Shown here in pieces: positions 8,257 to 15,768 of a DNA stretch of 32,241 nucleotides. The stretch is from Gammaproteobacteria bacterium (GTDB lineage Bacteria; Pseudomonadota; Gammaproteobacteria; Acidiferrobacterales; SPGG2). The DNA lies in contig JAOTYM010000046.1 in the NCBI GenBank assembly GCA_029861845.1, positions 1 through 32,241 on the forward strand, written 5' to 3'. The notes below the pieces were generated by a model, which was not told the origin of the DNA, made no database searches, and saw nothing but the letters and a program-made list of their open reading frames with translations. How positions within the stretch are numbered: position 1 is the first letter of the stretch; each line of letters begins with the position of its first letter. The position numbers and the translations under genes were made by a program.

Positions 8257-9213
8257 ATGCGAGAATTCACTGAGACCATAGTCGAGGATGGCAGGCCGAT
8301 TCCGGCCGATACCCCGCCAAAACCCTGTTTGACCGTTCTCTACGGCGGGCCAGTTGGCTTGGTCTATACCTTACCGCTAGGGTCCGAGACCCTGATTGGC
8401 CGTGATGACGAAGCCGATCTAGCGCTCGGAGAGCCCCGTGTCAGCCGTCGACATGCAGTAATCAAGGTCCAACTGGACAGCACCGTCGTCATCGAGGATC
8501 AAGGCAGTAGCAACGGCACGTTTGTTAATGGGACCAAGGTCGACAAGCGTCAGCTCGAAGATGGGGATAGGGTGCAGATCGGTTATAGCTGCATCATAAA
8601 GTTCTCCTACCAGGATGACCTCGAATACCAGTTGCAACATGAAATCGCCGGTGGCATTAAAGACCCGCTGACGGGGTTGTATACGAAGATGTATTTTGAC
8701 GACCGCCTCGCCAGCGAATTCACCCATGCTTGTCGACGAAAGAACAACCTAGGGGTACTCCTACTTGCTGTTGATCATTTTGACAAAGTCAATCTTTGTC
8801 ATGGACAAACGGCCGGTGATGTTGTTGTCAAGGGAGTTGCCAGCGCCGTAAGTAGCGTGTTGCGCGCAGGTGATGTGTTTGCGTGCTATGATGCGGAGCG
8901 TTTCGCGCTATTGGCGCGCGACCTAGATGAGAGAGGTTCGGCGATCCTAGTGCAGCGCATTAGTAAGGCCGTCGAAGACACACAGTTCAATTTCGATGGT
9001 ACGCCGATTAGTCTGACGGTCGGCATGGGTGTTGCCACTCTGGCAGATCAGCCGGAAGATGCTGGTCATTTCATTAAGCTCGCCGATGCTTCACTTCGCC
9101 GGACAAGACCAAAAGGTAATAAGGGCAGTGCAGATGGGAGGGTGACCAAGACAGATGCGTCATCGGACGAGGCAGTGACCACTGTCTATTACGCCCCCGG
9201 CCAAAAAGCTTAA
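8257..9213 (+). CDS. FHA domain - degenerate GGDEF domain protein
   Basis: The product is 318 aa and soluble, with no signal peptide or membrane segment. The N-terminal half is a forkhead-associated (phosphothreonine-binding) domain: ETLIGRDDEADLAL (residues ~44-57), RVSRRHAVIKV (~61-71), DQGSSNGTFVNGTKV (~81-95). The C-terminal half is a GGDEF fold: DPLTGLYTKMYFDDRL (~137-152), VDHFDKVN, then the signature position reads CYDAERF (D212-A213-E214-R215-F216) instead of RYGGDEF, so diguanylate cyclase activity is unlikely. A C-terminal tail (~285-318) is low-complexity and polar. The likely role is a phospho-dependent scaffold or a receptor of nucleotide or protein signals. It is a single gene, convergent with the MetX-like gene. 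Confidence 0.88.
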   Translation: MREFTETIVEDGRPIPADTPPKPCLTVLYGGPVGLVYTLPLGSETLIGRDDEADLALGEPRVSRRHAVIKVQLDSTVVIEDQGSSNGTFVNGTKVDKRQLEDGDRVQIGYSCIIKFSYQDDLEYQLQHEIAGGIKDPLTGLYTKMYFDDRLASEFTHACRRKNNLGVLLLAVDHFDKVNLCHGQTAGDVVVKGVASAVSSVLRAGDVFACYDAERFALLARDLDERGSAILVQRISKAVEDTQFNFDGTPISLTVGMGVATLADQPEDAGHFIKLADASLRRTRPKGNKGSADGRVTKTDASSDEAVTTVYYAPGQKA

Positions 9214-9261
9214 GCCGCGATTCCAGCGCTCGTAGCTTTGCACCACAGATGGGTGACGTCA

Positions 9262-10296
9262 TCACGTTCGCTCGAGTCGTCGTAGAAACTCCCCAATGGT
9301 CTTGCTCAAATAATCCACATCATCCGCCATGGTTGGGTTGCTGGCGCTGTGGCCCAAGTTTGAAGGAATTTCAACGTAGTCAGCATTGGGGAGATGGTCA
9401 GCGAGTTCGCGCTGATCGCGAGTTGGATTATAGAGATCAAGTGGCGGACCCAATATCAGGGTCTTTGCGCGAATATCTTGTAAGGCACGTTTTGTATTGC
9501 CGCCGAAGCCAAGAGCTGTGCCGATATCGTGGTCGTCATAGGCCCATGTCTGGTAGATCCAATCGTTTGCGTCGAAGCCAGCGTCTAAAGTTCGTTGTTC
9601 AAGCCCTTTCATCCAGTCTATGACATCTTGCGCGTGCGGGAACTTATCACGCAGGCCGCTTGGTGTAGTGCTCACTAGGGTCCGCATCAAGTTTGTCCAC
9701 GCCCGCCAAGCCCGACGGGGTTGTTGGGTATATTGACCATCGTTCCAATCCGCATCCGCCATCAAGATCTTACGGCTCGTCTCGTTCACCGCTACTGACC
9801 AGGCCGGTGTCCGCGCGAGCGGCACCAGCGCGATTAGCGCTTGCATATAAGCAGCGTGACTTATCCCCCACTCAAGTGCCTGCATACCACCCATGGAGGC
9901 ACCGGCAATGGCAAGCACACGTTTGAAGCCAAACTTTCTAGTAAGCAACCGTTTCTGCGAGTTGACCATGTCCCGAATGGTAAAGCGCGGAAAGCGCATG
10001 CCGGACTGGGTTTCGCTGTTGCTGGGCGAGCTACTTCGCCCGTTCCCCAGTGCGTCGATACCGATTGTGCAATAGGTTTGCGGGTCGAACGCCTTTCCTG
10101 TCCCAATGAGAAAGTCTAATCGGTGCGCGTTACCAGCAATCGAAGACGTAACAACGATTACATTCGTTCCATCCTGACTCGGAGTACCGTGCATCACGTA
10201 GGAAAGGAAACAGTTTTCTATGATGGCGCCGGAGACGAGCTCAAAATCACCGAGTTCAAAGCGTTGCTGCGGAACTGTGCTTGGGTCATAGGCCAT
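9262..10296 (-). CDS. MetX-like alpha/beta hydrolase (homoserine O-acetyltransferase family relative)
   Basis: The product is 344 aa. It shows an alpha/beta hydrolase fold with the nucleophile elbow AGASMGGMQALEW (S134), the same elbow as in homoserine acetyltransferases, plus D287 in LDLYNP and H316 in NLGHSAS as likely triad partners. The oxyanion region CTIGIDALGNGRSSSPSN is also family-like. The sequence lacks the classic C-terminal YGHDAFL of true MetX, and no methionine genes adjoin, so it may act on another acyl substrate. Its 5' end abuts the alcohol dehydrogenase relic. The start at 10296 has no good ribosome site. The family call is strong; the acetyltransferase activity is not proven. 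Confidence 0.82.
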   Translation of the reverse strand: MAYDPSTVPQQRFELGDFELVSGAIIENCFLSYVMHGTPSQDGTNVIVVTSSIAGNAHRLDFLIGTGKAFDPQTYCTIGIDALGNGRSSSPSNSETQSGMRFPRFTIRDMVNSQKRLLTRKFGFKRVLAIAGASMGGMQALEWGISHAAYMQALIALVPLARTPAWSVAVNETSRKILMADADWNDGQYTQQPRRAWRAWTNLMRTLVSTTPSGLRDKFPHAQDVIDWMKGLEQRTLDAGFDANDWIYQTWAYDDHDIGTALGFGGNTKRALQDIRAKTLILGPPLDLYNPTRDQRELADHLPNADYVEIPSNLGHSASNPTMADDVDYLSKTIGEFLRRLERT

Positions 10297-10305
10297 CGAT
10301 AAGGC

Positions 10306-10431
10306 TCAAAGCTGGGTCATCGTTCTGATAGTTTTGCCGTGCTTGAGGGCGGCGAATCCGTCATTGATTTCATGCAAGGAGATTCTCGACCTGACCAAAT
10401 CATCGAGGTTCGGAAGGCGATGACGATTGAG
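10306..10431 (-). pseudogene. Relic of a zinc-dependent alcohol dehydrogenase C-terminus
   Basis: Between the htpX stop (10434-10432) and a TGA at 10308-10306 the minus strand reads 42 codons: LNRHRLPNLDDLVRSRISLH followed by EINDGFAALKHGKTIRTMTQ and L. LxxLVxxRxxLxEINDGFAxLKxGKTIRT is the C-terminal helix pattern of medium-chain (MDR) zinc alcohol dehydrogenases. There is no start codon and no upstream catalytic part. The fragment is in frame with htpX but separated by its stop, so it looks like the remains of a deleted gene fused to the end of htpX. Confidence 0.6.
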
Positions 10432-11274
10432 TTATGATGCTAACTGCCTACTACTCCCCGGCTCAGCCATAGCGCGCAAGCGCGCGATACGCTCCTCGGT
10501 AGGCGGATGGGTGGAGAACAGTTTGGCGAGACCACCGAAGGCAGAGAGTGGATTGACCTGCGCGAGCGGTGCGACGGATGGCGACACGTTCATAGGAATA
10601 AGACGTGCACCTTTCTGAAGCTTCTCCAGCGCACTCGCCAGTGCTAACGGCTTACCGGAGATCTCGGCGCCCACTGCATCGGCTTTGTATTCCCGCTGCC
10701 GGCTAATGGCAAACTGGATGATCATGGCCGCAAATGGTGCAAGCATCGCAGCTAGCGGACCAAGCGGGGAGCGACGTCTACCACCTGCATACATGCCAAA
10801 GCGTGCGAGGTTGCCAATGGCTCCTGCCATGGTCGCAGAAATCGTTTGCAACAACATATCGCGATTCTTGATGTGTCCGAGTTCATGGGCGAGCACGCCC
10901 TCAAGCTCATCCTGATTGACAAGGTCCAATAACCCTTGTGTTACACAGACTACCGCATGCGCTGGGTTGCGGCCGGTGGCAAATGCATTGGGTTGCTGGT
11001 GGGGCGCGATAGCGACCGTGGGCATGGGCAGACCGGCGCGCTGACGTAACCTGTCGACGGTTGCATAGAGTTCGGATGCTGCCGTGGGTTTAACTACTTG
11101 GGCGCGATACGAACGCAATACCATTTTTGATGAGTTGAAATACATAATGAAGTTCATGGCGCCGGCGATAAGCAATGCAAGCACGGCGCCGTTTTGACCG
11201 CCAATTGAGTTCCCAACCAAACCGAATAGGGCGGTCATAGCTGCGAGTAAGGTGAAAACTTTCGTGTTGTTCAT
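10432..11274 (-). CDS. htpX: Membrane-bound zinc metalloprotease HtpX (M48B)
   Basis: The product is 280 aa, the normal size. Two N-terminal membrane helices (residues ~7-25 and ~29-46) precede the M48 catalytic domain: APHQQPNAFATGRNPAHAVV (~91-110), then LAHELGHIKNRDM with zinc ligands H130 and H134 and catalytic E131, followed by a hydrophobic pair and AISRQREYKADAVGAEISG, which supplies the third ligand. The C-terminal FSTHPPTEERIARLRAM is conserved. It degrades misfolded inner-membrane proteins during envelope stress. GGAAC lies 6 nt before the start. The region upstream is untranslated and probably carries the stress promoter, although no clear heat-shock consensus was seen. The stop codon is followed in frame by the alcohol dehydrogenase relic. 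Confidence 0.95.
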   Translation of the reverse strand: MNNTKVFTLLAAMTALFGLVGNSIGGQNGAVLALLIAGAMNFIMYFNSSKMVLRSYRAQVVKPTAASELYATVDRLRQRAGLPMPTVAIAPHQQPNAFATGRNPAHAVVCVTQGLLDLVNQDELEGVLAHELGHIKNRDMLLQTISATMAGAIGNLARFGMYAGGRRRSPLGPLAAMLAPFAAMIIQFAISRQREYKADAVGAEISGKPLALASALEKLQKGARLIPMNVSPSVAPLAQVNPLSAFGGLAKLFSTHPPTEERIARLRAMAEPGSSRQLAS

Positions 11275-11688
11275 TACATGTTCCGAATGGCGATCTATCG
11301 TTGTGTATGTCTGGACTTGGCGCGACCTGTCGTCGCGTCACAAGTGGCGCAGTGGGCCGTGGGAGTGACCAAGGAACCACGCCGTTGTAGTGATACAACA
11401 GCGTAGGCAAACAAGTTTATTTAGTGATGGCCATCGGTTCTGCTCCTGTCTTAATCGTTTTATTACTTGTTGTTGGCTCGTAGACGGTGTGATGCGGTCG
11501 TGGACAAGCACTATCCACCGTTTGTCGGATTCGGTCAACGAATCAAACCATGGATAGTCCACTGCCATGTCTAACGGCGACAGCGGTGTCCCCAGCAGAC
11601 CTCGGGCGTTGGGCTTTTAGGGATGACGCGGAAGCGGTGCTTCGGTCAATGCGCGCCGCCGTGCATGGAGTTCCTGGCCCGAGCTCGG
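11275..11688. other. Gap between truncated bactofilin gene and htpX
   Basis: This is 414 nt with no supported gene. On the minus strand an AGGAG 8 nt before an ATG near 11431 opens only a five-codon frame (MAITK), too short to call. The stretch should hold the htpX promoter and the end of the bactofilin transcript. No hairpin with a T-run was found. Confidence 0.45.
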
Positions 11689-12006
11689 TCAGGACGCCGG
11701 TCTCGGTTTCGCCCTCGGGTCGTGTACGAGGTTGCCATATATCATTGCCCCCGGCGTGATGCGAAGCGCCCCATAGTGCACATCGCCATGGATCCGCGCC
11801 TGGGATTCGAGCTCTATCCGTGTCGAACAATACGCCTGGCCCCGGATCTTGCCATTGCTGACCAGATGAGGAACCGTGATATTACCGCGTACCTCGGCAT
11901 GTTCGCCGAGAATCAGAATGCTGTTATCACTATCTTTAGCCGTGATATTGCCTTTCACTTTACCGTCGATCCGAAGTCCATCCGAACAGGCAATGTATGG
12001 ATTCAT
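11689..12006 (-). CDS. Bactofilin (polymer-forming cytoskeletal) paralog, N-terminally truncated
   Basis: The product is 105 aa. From residue 9 it aligns without gaps with the complete bactofilin at 18505-18930: GLRIDGKVKGNITA, ILGEHAEVRGNITVPHLVSN, GKIRGQAYCSTRIELESQAR, IHGDVHY. This is the right-handed beta-helix core with its repeating hydrophobic/glycine pattern. It lacks the first strands of its paralog (TLIGVTADLKGNIVF), which are replaced by MNPYIAC; the upstream frame gives nothing similar. The gene starts 22 nt after the stop of the protease gene on the same strand, with no visible ribosome site, so expression would rely on coupling to the protease. It may be a decaying duplicate or a short functional variant. 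Bactofilins form membrane-associated filaments that position cell-wall or envelope enzymes. Confidence 0.75.
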   Translation of the reverse strand: MNPYIACSDGLRIDGKVKGNITAKDSDNSILILGEHAEVRGNITVPHLVSNGKIRGQAYCSTRIELESQARIHGDVHYGALRITPGAMIYGNLVHDPRAKPRPAS

Positions 12007-12028
12007 GACGCATCGTAAAACAGGTCGG

Positions 12029-14092
12029 TCAGGGACGATACGATGCCGTCAGACGTACACCTGAAAAAGAGCGAAACGCCCGTAAACCAATGTGCCAGGT
12101 ACCCATGTTTGGATTATTGAACGTACACGTTTCGCTGTTGCCATTACGGTAAGGACGGCAATCGAAGGTGAATATTGACGGCTGTGAGCCGAAACGGACA
12201 TATAGATCGGCGTCCCCACTGCCGCCCGATATAGTGAAGGTAAGTACCGACATGCCGGCGGGTACTGTTAACGTGTAACGCTGCCATTGTCCGGAACTTG
12301 CCGAGATATTGTTGACGGCAAAGGAAGCACCGCCACCGCCATTACTTGGTTCCGTAAAGCTGCCAACAAGCGATACACCCGCGAACGACCGGAATCCCTT
12401 TAGCATTACATGGTAGATCCCAGCCTGCACATTGGAGATCGTGCAAGTCTCGTTGTTGCCGTTTCGGTATGGGCGACAGTCGAATGTACGGATCGTGGGC
12501 GCTGTACCAAAGCGCACGTACAAATCGGCGTCACCCGACCCACCGTTGATGCGAAACACGAGATTACTGGCCCCGGCTGGAACCTCCAACGTAAAGCGAA
12601 TCTCTGCGCCTTGGCTTTCGTTGAGGTCCGTTTTAGCAACGCCGTTCTCTAGAACGGAATCATCGGCATTGCCACCACCGACCAATGCGGCAATAGCAGC
12701 AGCGGCGTCTGCGATGCCACTGCCGCAACCACTGCACGCGGCCGGAAAGCTACTCGCCGTGTTCTTGAGGGTGTTTTCGAGTTCGTCAGGCGTGATATCG
12801 GGTTTGGCTTGATACAGCAGCGCACTTAGGCCGGCGACATGTGGCGCCGCCATGCTAGTGCCCTGATAGAAGCCGTACACGTCGCCTTGTGGTGTAGTGT
12901 TGCCAGAATCGAGCGTCGACAGCACGCCATTAGCGACGCTGCCCTGGAGGGCGCCGCCTGGGGCAGCCACATCGACAACGTTACCGAAATTCGAATAAAA
13001 CGCTTTACCACCGCTGCGATCCGTTGCTGCCACGGTGATTACGCCATTGCAGTTGGCAGGGGTCGCGTTTGATGCATCCGTATTGCTGTTGCCGGCGGCC
13101 ACCACCACGGTCACGCCGTTTTGGCGCGCAATATTGATCGCAGTCTGTGTGGTAGCGCCACACGACCCACCGCCGCCCAGGCTCATGTTGATCACTTTTG
13201 CTGGATTGGCATTTGCCGGCACACCACTAACGGTTCCACCAGATGCCCACACAATGCCGTCTGCGATATCGGAGGTGAAACCACCGCATTTTCCGAGTAC
13301 CCGCACGGGTGACACTTTTGCACCGAAGGCAACACCGGCTACCCCGAGGCCGTTGTTAGTAACGGCAGCGATCGTGCCGGCAACATGTGTCCCATGCCAA
13401 GAGCTACCATTAAAGCCTGGTGGTTGCCCACCACCGCATTCACCGGCGGCAGTCCAATCGCCCGGATCTTGTGGGTTCGAATCGCGGCCGTCGCCATCGT
13501 TGCCGATAAAGGCATCGGAGATCATGTCGTAGCCACTGACAATATTTGGGTTTAAGTCGCTATGAGGTCGATAGCCCGTATCGAGTACCGCTACCACCAC
13601 CCCTTGACCGTTGTGGCTGTCCCAGGCGTCAGGTAGGTTGAGGCCGCCCGTAGGTTCAAAATAATGCCATTGCTCGTTGTAACGGGCATCGTTAGGGGTA
13701 AATAGCGGATACATCAGGCGATCGGGTTCGGCAAATTCGATCGTAGGGTCTGATGCCAGTTCATTCGCGATTCGGGAGGCCTCGTCGTAGGACTTCCAGG
13801 CATCGAGCTCTACAACTTCCGCGCCGGTGGCGAGCGTGCGCCGATACTGAATTCGCATGCCTAAACGTGCACTCATAGTGGACACGCGTGCACGCAACGC
13901 ATCGAGTGTGAGTGGCTGGCCGGTCGTGGCACCAGACGGGCTGATGGCGGCCACGGGCTTGAACTTAACGATGATACGGTTGGTTCTATCAGTATCGGCA
14001 GCAAAGCCCAAGGGCATCAGAAAGAGATTGATGAAAACGGCCAGACTGATGCCGGCGAGCATGGGGTAGTTGCAAGGGTTAGGACGTGTCAT
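12029..14092 (-). CDS. Secreted subtilisin-like serine protease (S8) with two C-terminal PPC domains
   Basis: The product is 687 aa. It has a signal peptide (residues ~1-31, ending LGFA), an I9-type prodomain (~38-125, RIIVKFK to EFAEPDRLM), a catalytic S8 domain (~145-465) with D171 in VLDTGYRP, H233 in WHGTHVAGT, and S413 in GTSMAAPHVAG, and two pre-peptidase C-terminal (PPC) beta-sandwich domains at ~480-580 and ~590-687. Both PPC copies contain GGSGDADLYVRFG and FDCRPYRNGN, so they arose by tandem duplication. Several paired cysteines suggest disulfides. AAGGAAG lies 7 nt before the start. PPC domains are normally removed or help secretion and substrate binding. It is followed 22 nt later by the truncated bactofilin gene. 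It is close in architecture to the S8 protease at 27965-30322, but with a different C-terminus. Confidence 0.95.
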   Translation of the reverse strand: MTRPNPCNYPMLAGISLAVFINLFLMPLGFAADTDRTNRIIVKFKPVAAISPSGATTGQPLTLDALRARVSTMSARLGMRIQYRRTLATGAEVVELDAWKSYDEASRIANELASDPTIEFAEPDRLMYPLFTPNDARYNEQWHYFEPTGGLNLPDAWDSHNGQGVVVAVLDTGYRPHSDLNPNIVSGYDMISDAFIGNDGDGRDSNPQDPGDWTAAGECGGGQPPGFNGSSWHGTHVAGTIAAVTNNGLGVAGVAFGAKVSPVRVLGKCGGFTSDIADGIVWASGGTVSGVPANANPAKVINMSLGGGGSCGATTQTAINIARQNGVTVVVAAGNSNTDASNATPANCNGVITVAATDRSGGKAFYSNFGNVVDVAAPGGALQGSVANGVLSTLDSGNTTPQGDVYGFYQGTSMAAPHVAGLSALLYQAKPDITPDELENTLKNTASSFPAACSGCGSGIADAAAAIAALVGGGNADDSVLENGVAKTDLNESQGAEIRFTLEVPAGASNLVFRINGGSGDADLYVRFGTAPTIRTFDCRPYRNGNNETCTISNVQAGIYHVMLKGFRSFAGVSLVGSFTEPSNGGGGASFAVNNISASSGQWQRYTLTVPAGMSVLTFTISGGSGDADLYVRFGSQPSIFTFDCRPYRNGNSETCTFNNPNMGTWHIGLRAFRSFSGVRLTASYRP

Positions 14093-14646
14093 CCGCTCAC
14101 TTCCTTGTGTAGTGGTGATGGCGATAGCTTGCCGGTATTTGAACCAACCTCATAGCCGCATACCGACCGATGGCGATATGTCTCGGATGGGCGGACCCAC
14201 GCCGCTAGTCGTGCCGCGCCCAGCGCCGCATGCGGCAGCGCCAATACGAGCTCTAAGTATCTGATCTAATGTCCAGTTGTCCGCCACTGATCACAGGCAG
14301 GGATAGCCGTTAGCGGCAACAGTTATGTCTTATACTTAACAAGTGCGGGACGAGGGTCAGCGAGACAAACTCGTAGCGCCGTGAAAGTACAACATATCAG
14401 CTGGGCCCTGGGAGAACCACGCGTAATCTGGCAAAAAGGGTGAGGGGTGTGGGTAAACCTGTTTTTGCCAAGGCGTTGGAGACGGGGCATACTTCCGCGA
14501 CGCGCGGCAGCGACAGCAATGACCTCGTCAAGGGAAGATAGGCTCAAGCATACGGCATAGGCAGACCGTCGCCGATGAACCGCTTGGAAGATTGTGCCGC
14601 GCCCCCCGCGCACAGGGACATATTGACGATCGTGCTGAAAGTAAGC
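14093..14646. promoter_or_regulatory. Divergent promoter region between protease and lipoprotein genes
   Basis: This gap of about 550 nt separates two divergent genes and no gene in it is supported. It includes an inverted repeat TGGCAAAAA (14429-14437) / TTTTTGCCA (14462-14470) with a 24-nt loop. The AT-rich TTATGTCTTATACTTAAC near 14322-14340 could be a promoter. I could not match it to a known riboswitch. Confidence 0.4.
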
Positions 14647-15768
14647 TTGCAACATCAAATAGGAAACGGCTTCCCAAAATCTGTGGGCAGCCTACTTGCA
14701 TGCGTGGCGTTGTCCAGTTGTGTGTCGCTTGGCGTGCCGCAACCAGAGGTGACGCCGGAAGCTGAACCCAAACCGGCGCAGAAGGCAAAGCCCGAGCACA
14801 TACCAAAGGCAAAACCCAAACCGGCGCAAATTGCCAAGCCGAAAACGACAAAGCCATCAATGCCTGACAGTCAGGCGAAACCTCAGCCAATCCCTGCGCC
14901 AGAGTCCCCGCTCAAACCCACCGGCACGCAGGCGCTGTCGCGTGTGGCCATTTTGGTAAGCGATGATAGTCCTGCCTATACGCGCGTGGCCGACGAGCTG
15001 GCATCGCGCCTTCAACAACGTGCCAAGGTCTACAGTCTTAACGGTGAGCTTAATGGCAGCGATGAGATTGTGGATCAACTCCAGCGATCTGATCGACAAC
15101 AGGTCGTTGCCATCGGCCTGCCGGCAGCCAGGGTGGCGCGTAGACTGTCAGACAAGCAAGTAATCTTCTGCCAGGTGTTTAACTTTCAGGATTATGAGCT
15201 TATTACCCCGTGGATGAAGGGTGTCAGTATGGTACCGCAGCTATCGGATCTCTTCAGGGTTTGGAAAGCACTAGACCCAAGCCTTCAGCAAGTCGGCGCC
15301 ATTACCGGCCATAACCAAGAGCATACGATCAACCAGGCGCGCCGGGCGGCTGAGTTGCATGGGATAACAGTAGTCCATCGAGTCGTCGGCTCCGATAAGG
15401 AAGCGTTGTACGTATTCAAGAACCTTGCTCCCGAGATACAAGGGTTGTGGTTGTTGCCGGACAATCGCGTACTAAGCCGGCAAGTGATCCGACAGATAAT
15501 GTCCTACGGGGTCAGGCAGGGTAAACAGGTTTCGGTTTTCCACCCGCAGCTGCTCGAGGTGGGTGGGCTTATAAGCGTCAAGAGTCGTGATTCTGACATT
15601 GCGACGCAGGTCTTGGCTCGACTAAACCAGTCGCACGGAAAAGAGAATATCCCGGGACCAGACGTGACACCACTGAGCAAGACGCAACTCCTCATCAATG
15701 CTGCTATGGCAAAACGCCTGGGTCTGGTCATACCGCAAGAGTATCGAAAACTCGTCTATGACCGGTGA
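14647..15768 (+). CDS. ABC-type periplasmic binding-protein-like lipoprotein (ABC_sub_bind, PF04392-like)
   Basis: An open frame exists from an ATG at 14575. A TTG at 14647 gives a more sensible lipoprotein signal (QHQIGNGFPKSVGSLLACVA then LSSC), with the lipobox Cys about 25 residues in, so I prefer it; the exact start is uncertain. After the Cys comes a Pro/Lys/Ala-rich linker of about 65 residues with repeated KPAQ/KAKP units, probably spanning the periplasm or wall. The remaining ~270 residues form a two-lobe binding-protein domain: SRVAILVSDDSPAYTRVADE, VVAIGLPAARVARRL, QQVGAITGHNQEHTINQARR, GLWLLPDNRVLSRQVI, and the C-terminal TQLLINAAMAKRLGLVIPQE, typical of PF04392 proteins. No ABC permease follows; instead the stop overlaps the start of a membrane GGDEF-EAL gene, so it likely acts as that protein's sensory partner. 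Confidence 0.82.
   Translation: MQHQIGNGFPKSVGSLLACVALSSCVSLGVPQPEVTPEAEPKPAQKAKPEHIPKAKPKPAQIAKPKTTKPSMPDSQAKPQPIPAPESPLKPTGTQALSRVAILVSDDSPAYTRVADELASRLQQRAKVYSLNGELNGSDEIVDQLQRSDRQQVVAIGLPAARVARRLSDKQVIFCQVFNFQDYELITPWMKGVSMVPQLSDLFRVWKALDPSLQQVGAITGHNQEHTINQARRAAELHGITVVHRVVGSDKEALYVFKNLAPEIQGLWLLPDNRVLSRQVIRQIMSYGVRQGKQVSVFHPQLLEVGGLISVKSRDSDIATQVLARLNQSHGKENIPGPDVTPLSKTQLLINAAMAKRLGLVIPQEYRKLVYDR

Noticed and set aside
7846..8281. Several overlapping 65-125-codon frames in the gap before the FHA-GGDEF gene
   Set aside because: All have mixed, repeat-driven composition, conflict with each other, and lack ribosome sites or domains.
11415..11431. AGGAG plus ATG opening a five-codon frame on the minus strand upstream of htpX
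   Set aside because: Too short to support a leader peptide; no regulatory amino-acid run or attenuator follows.
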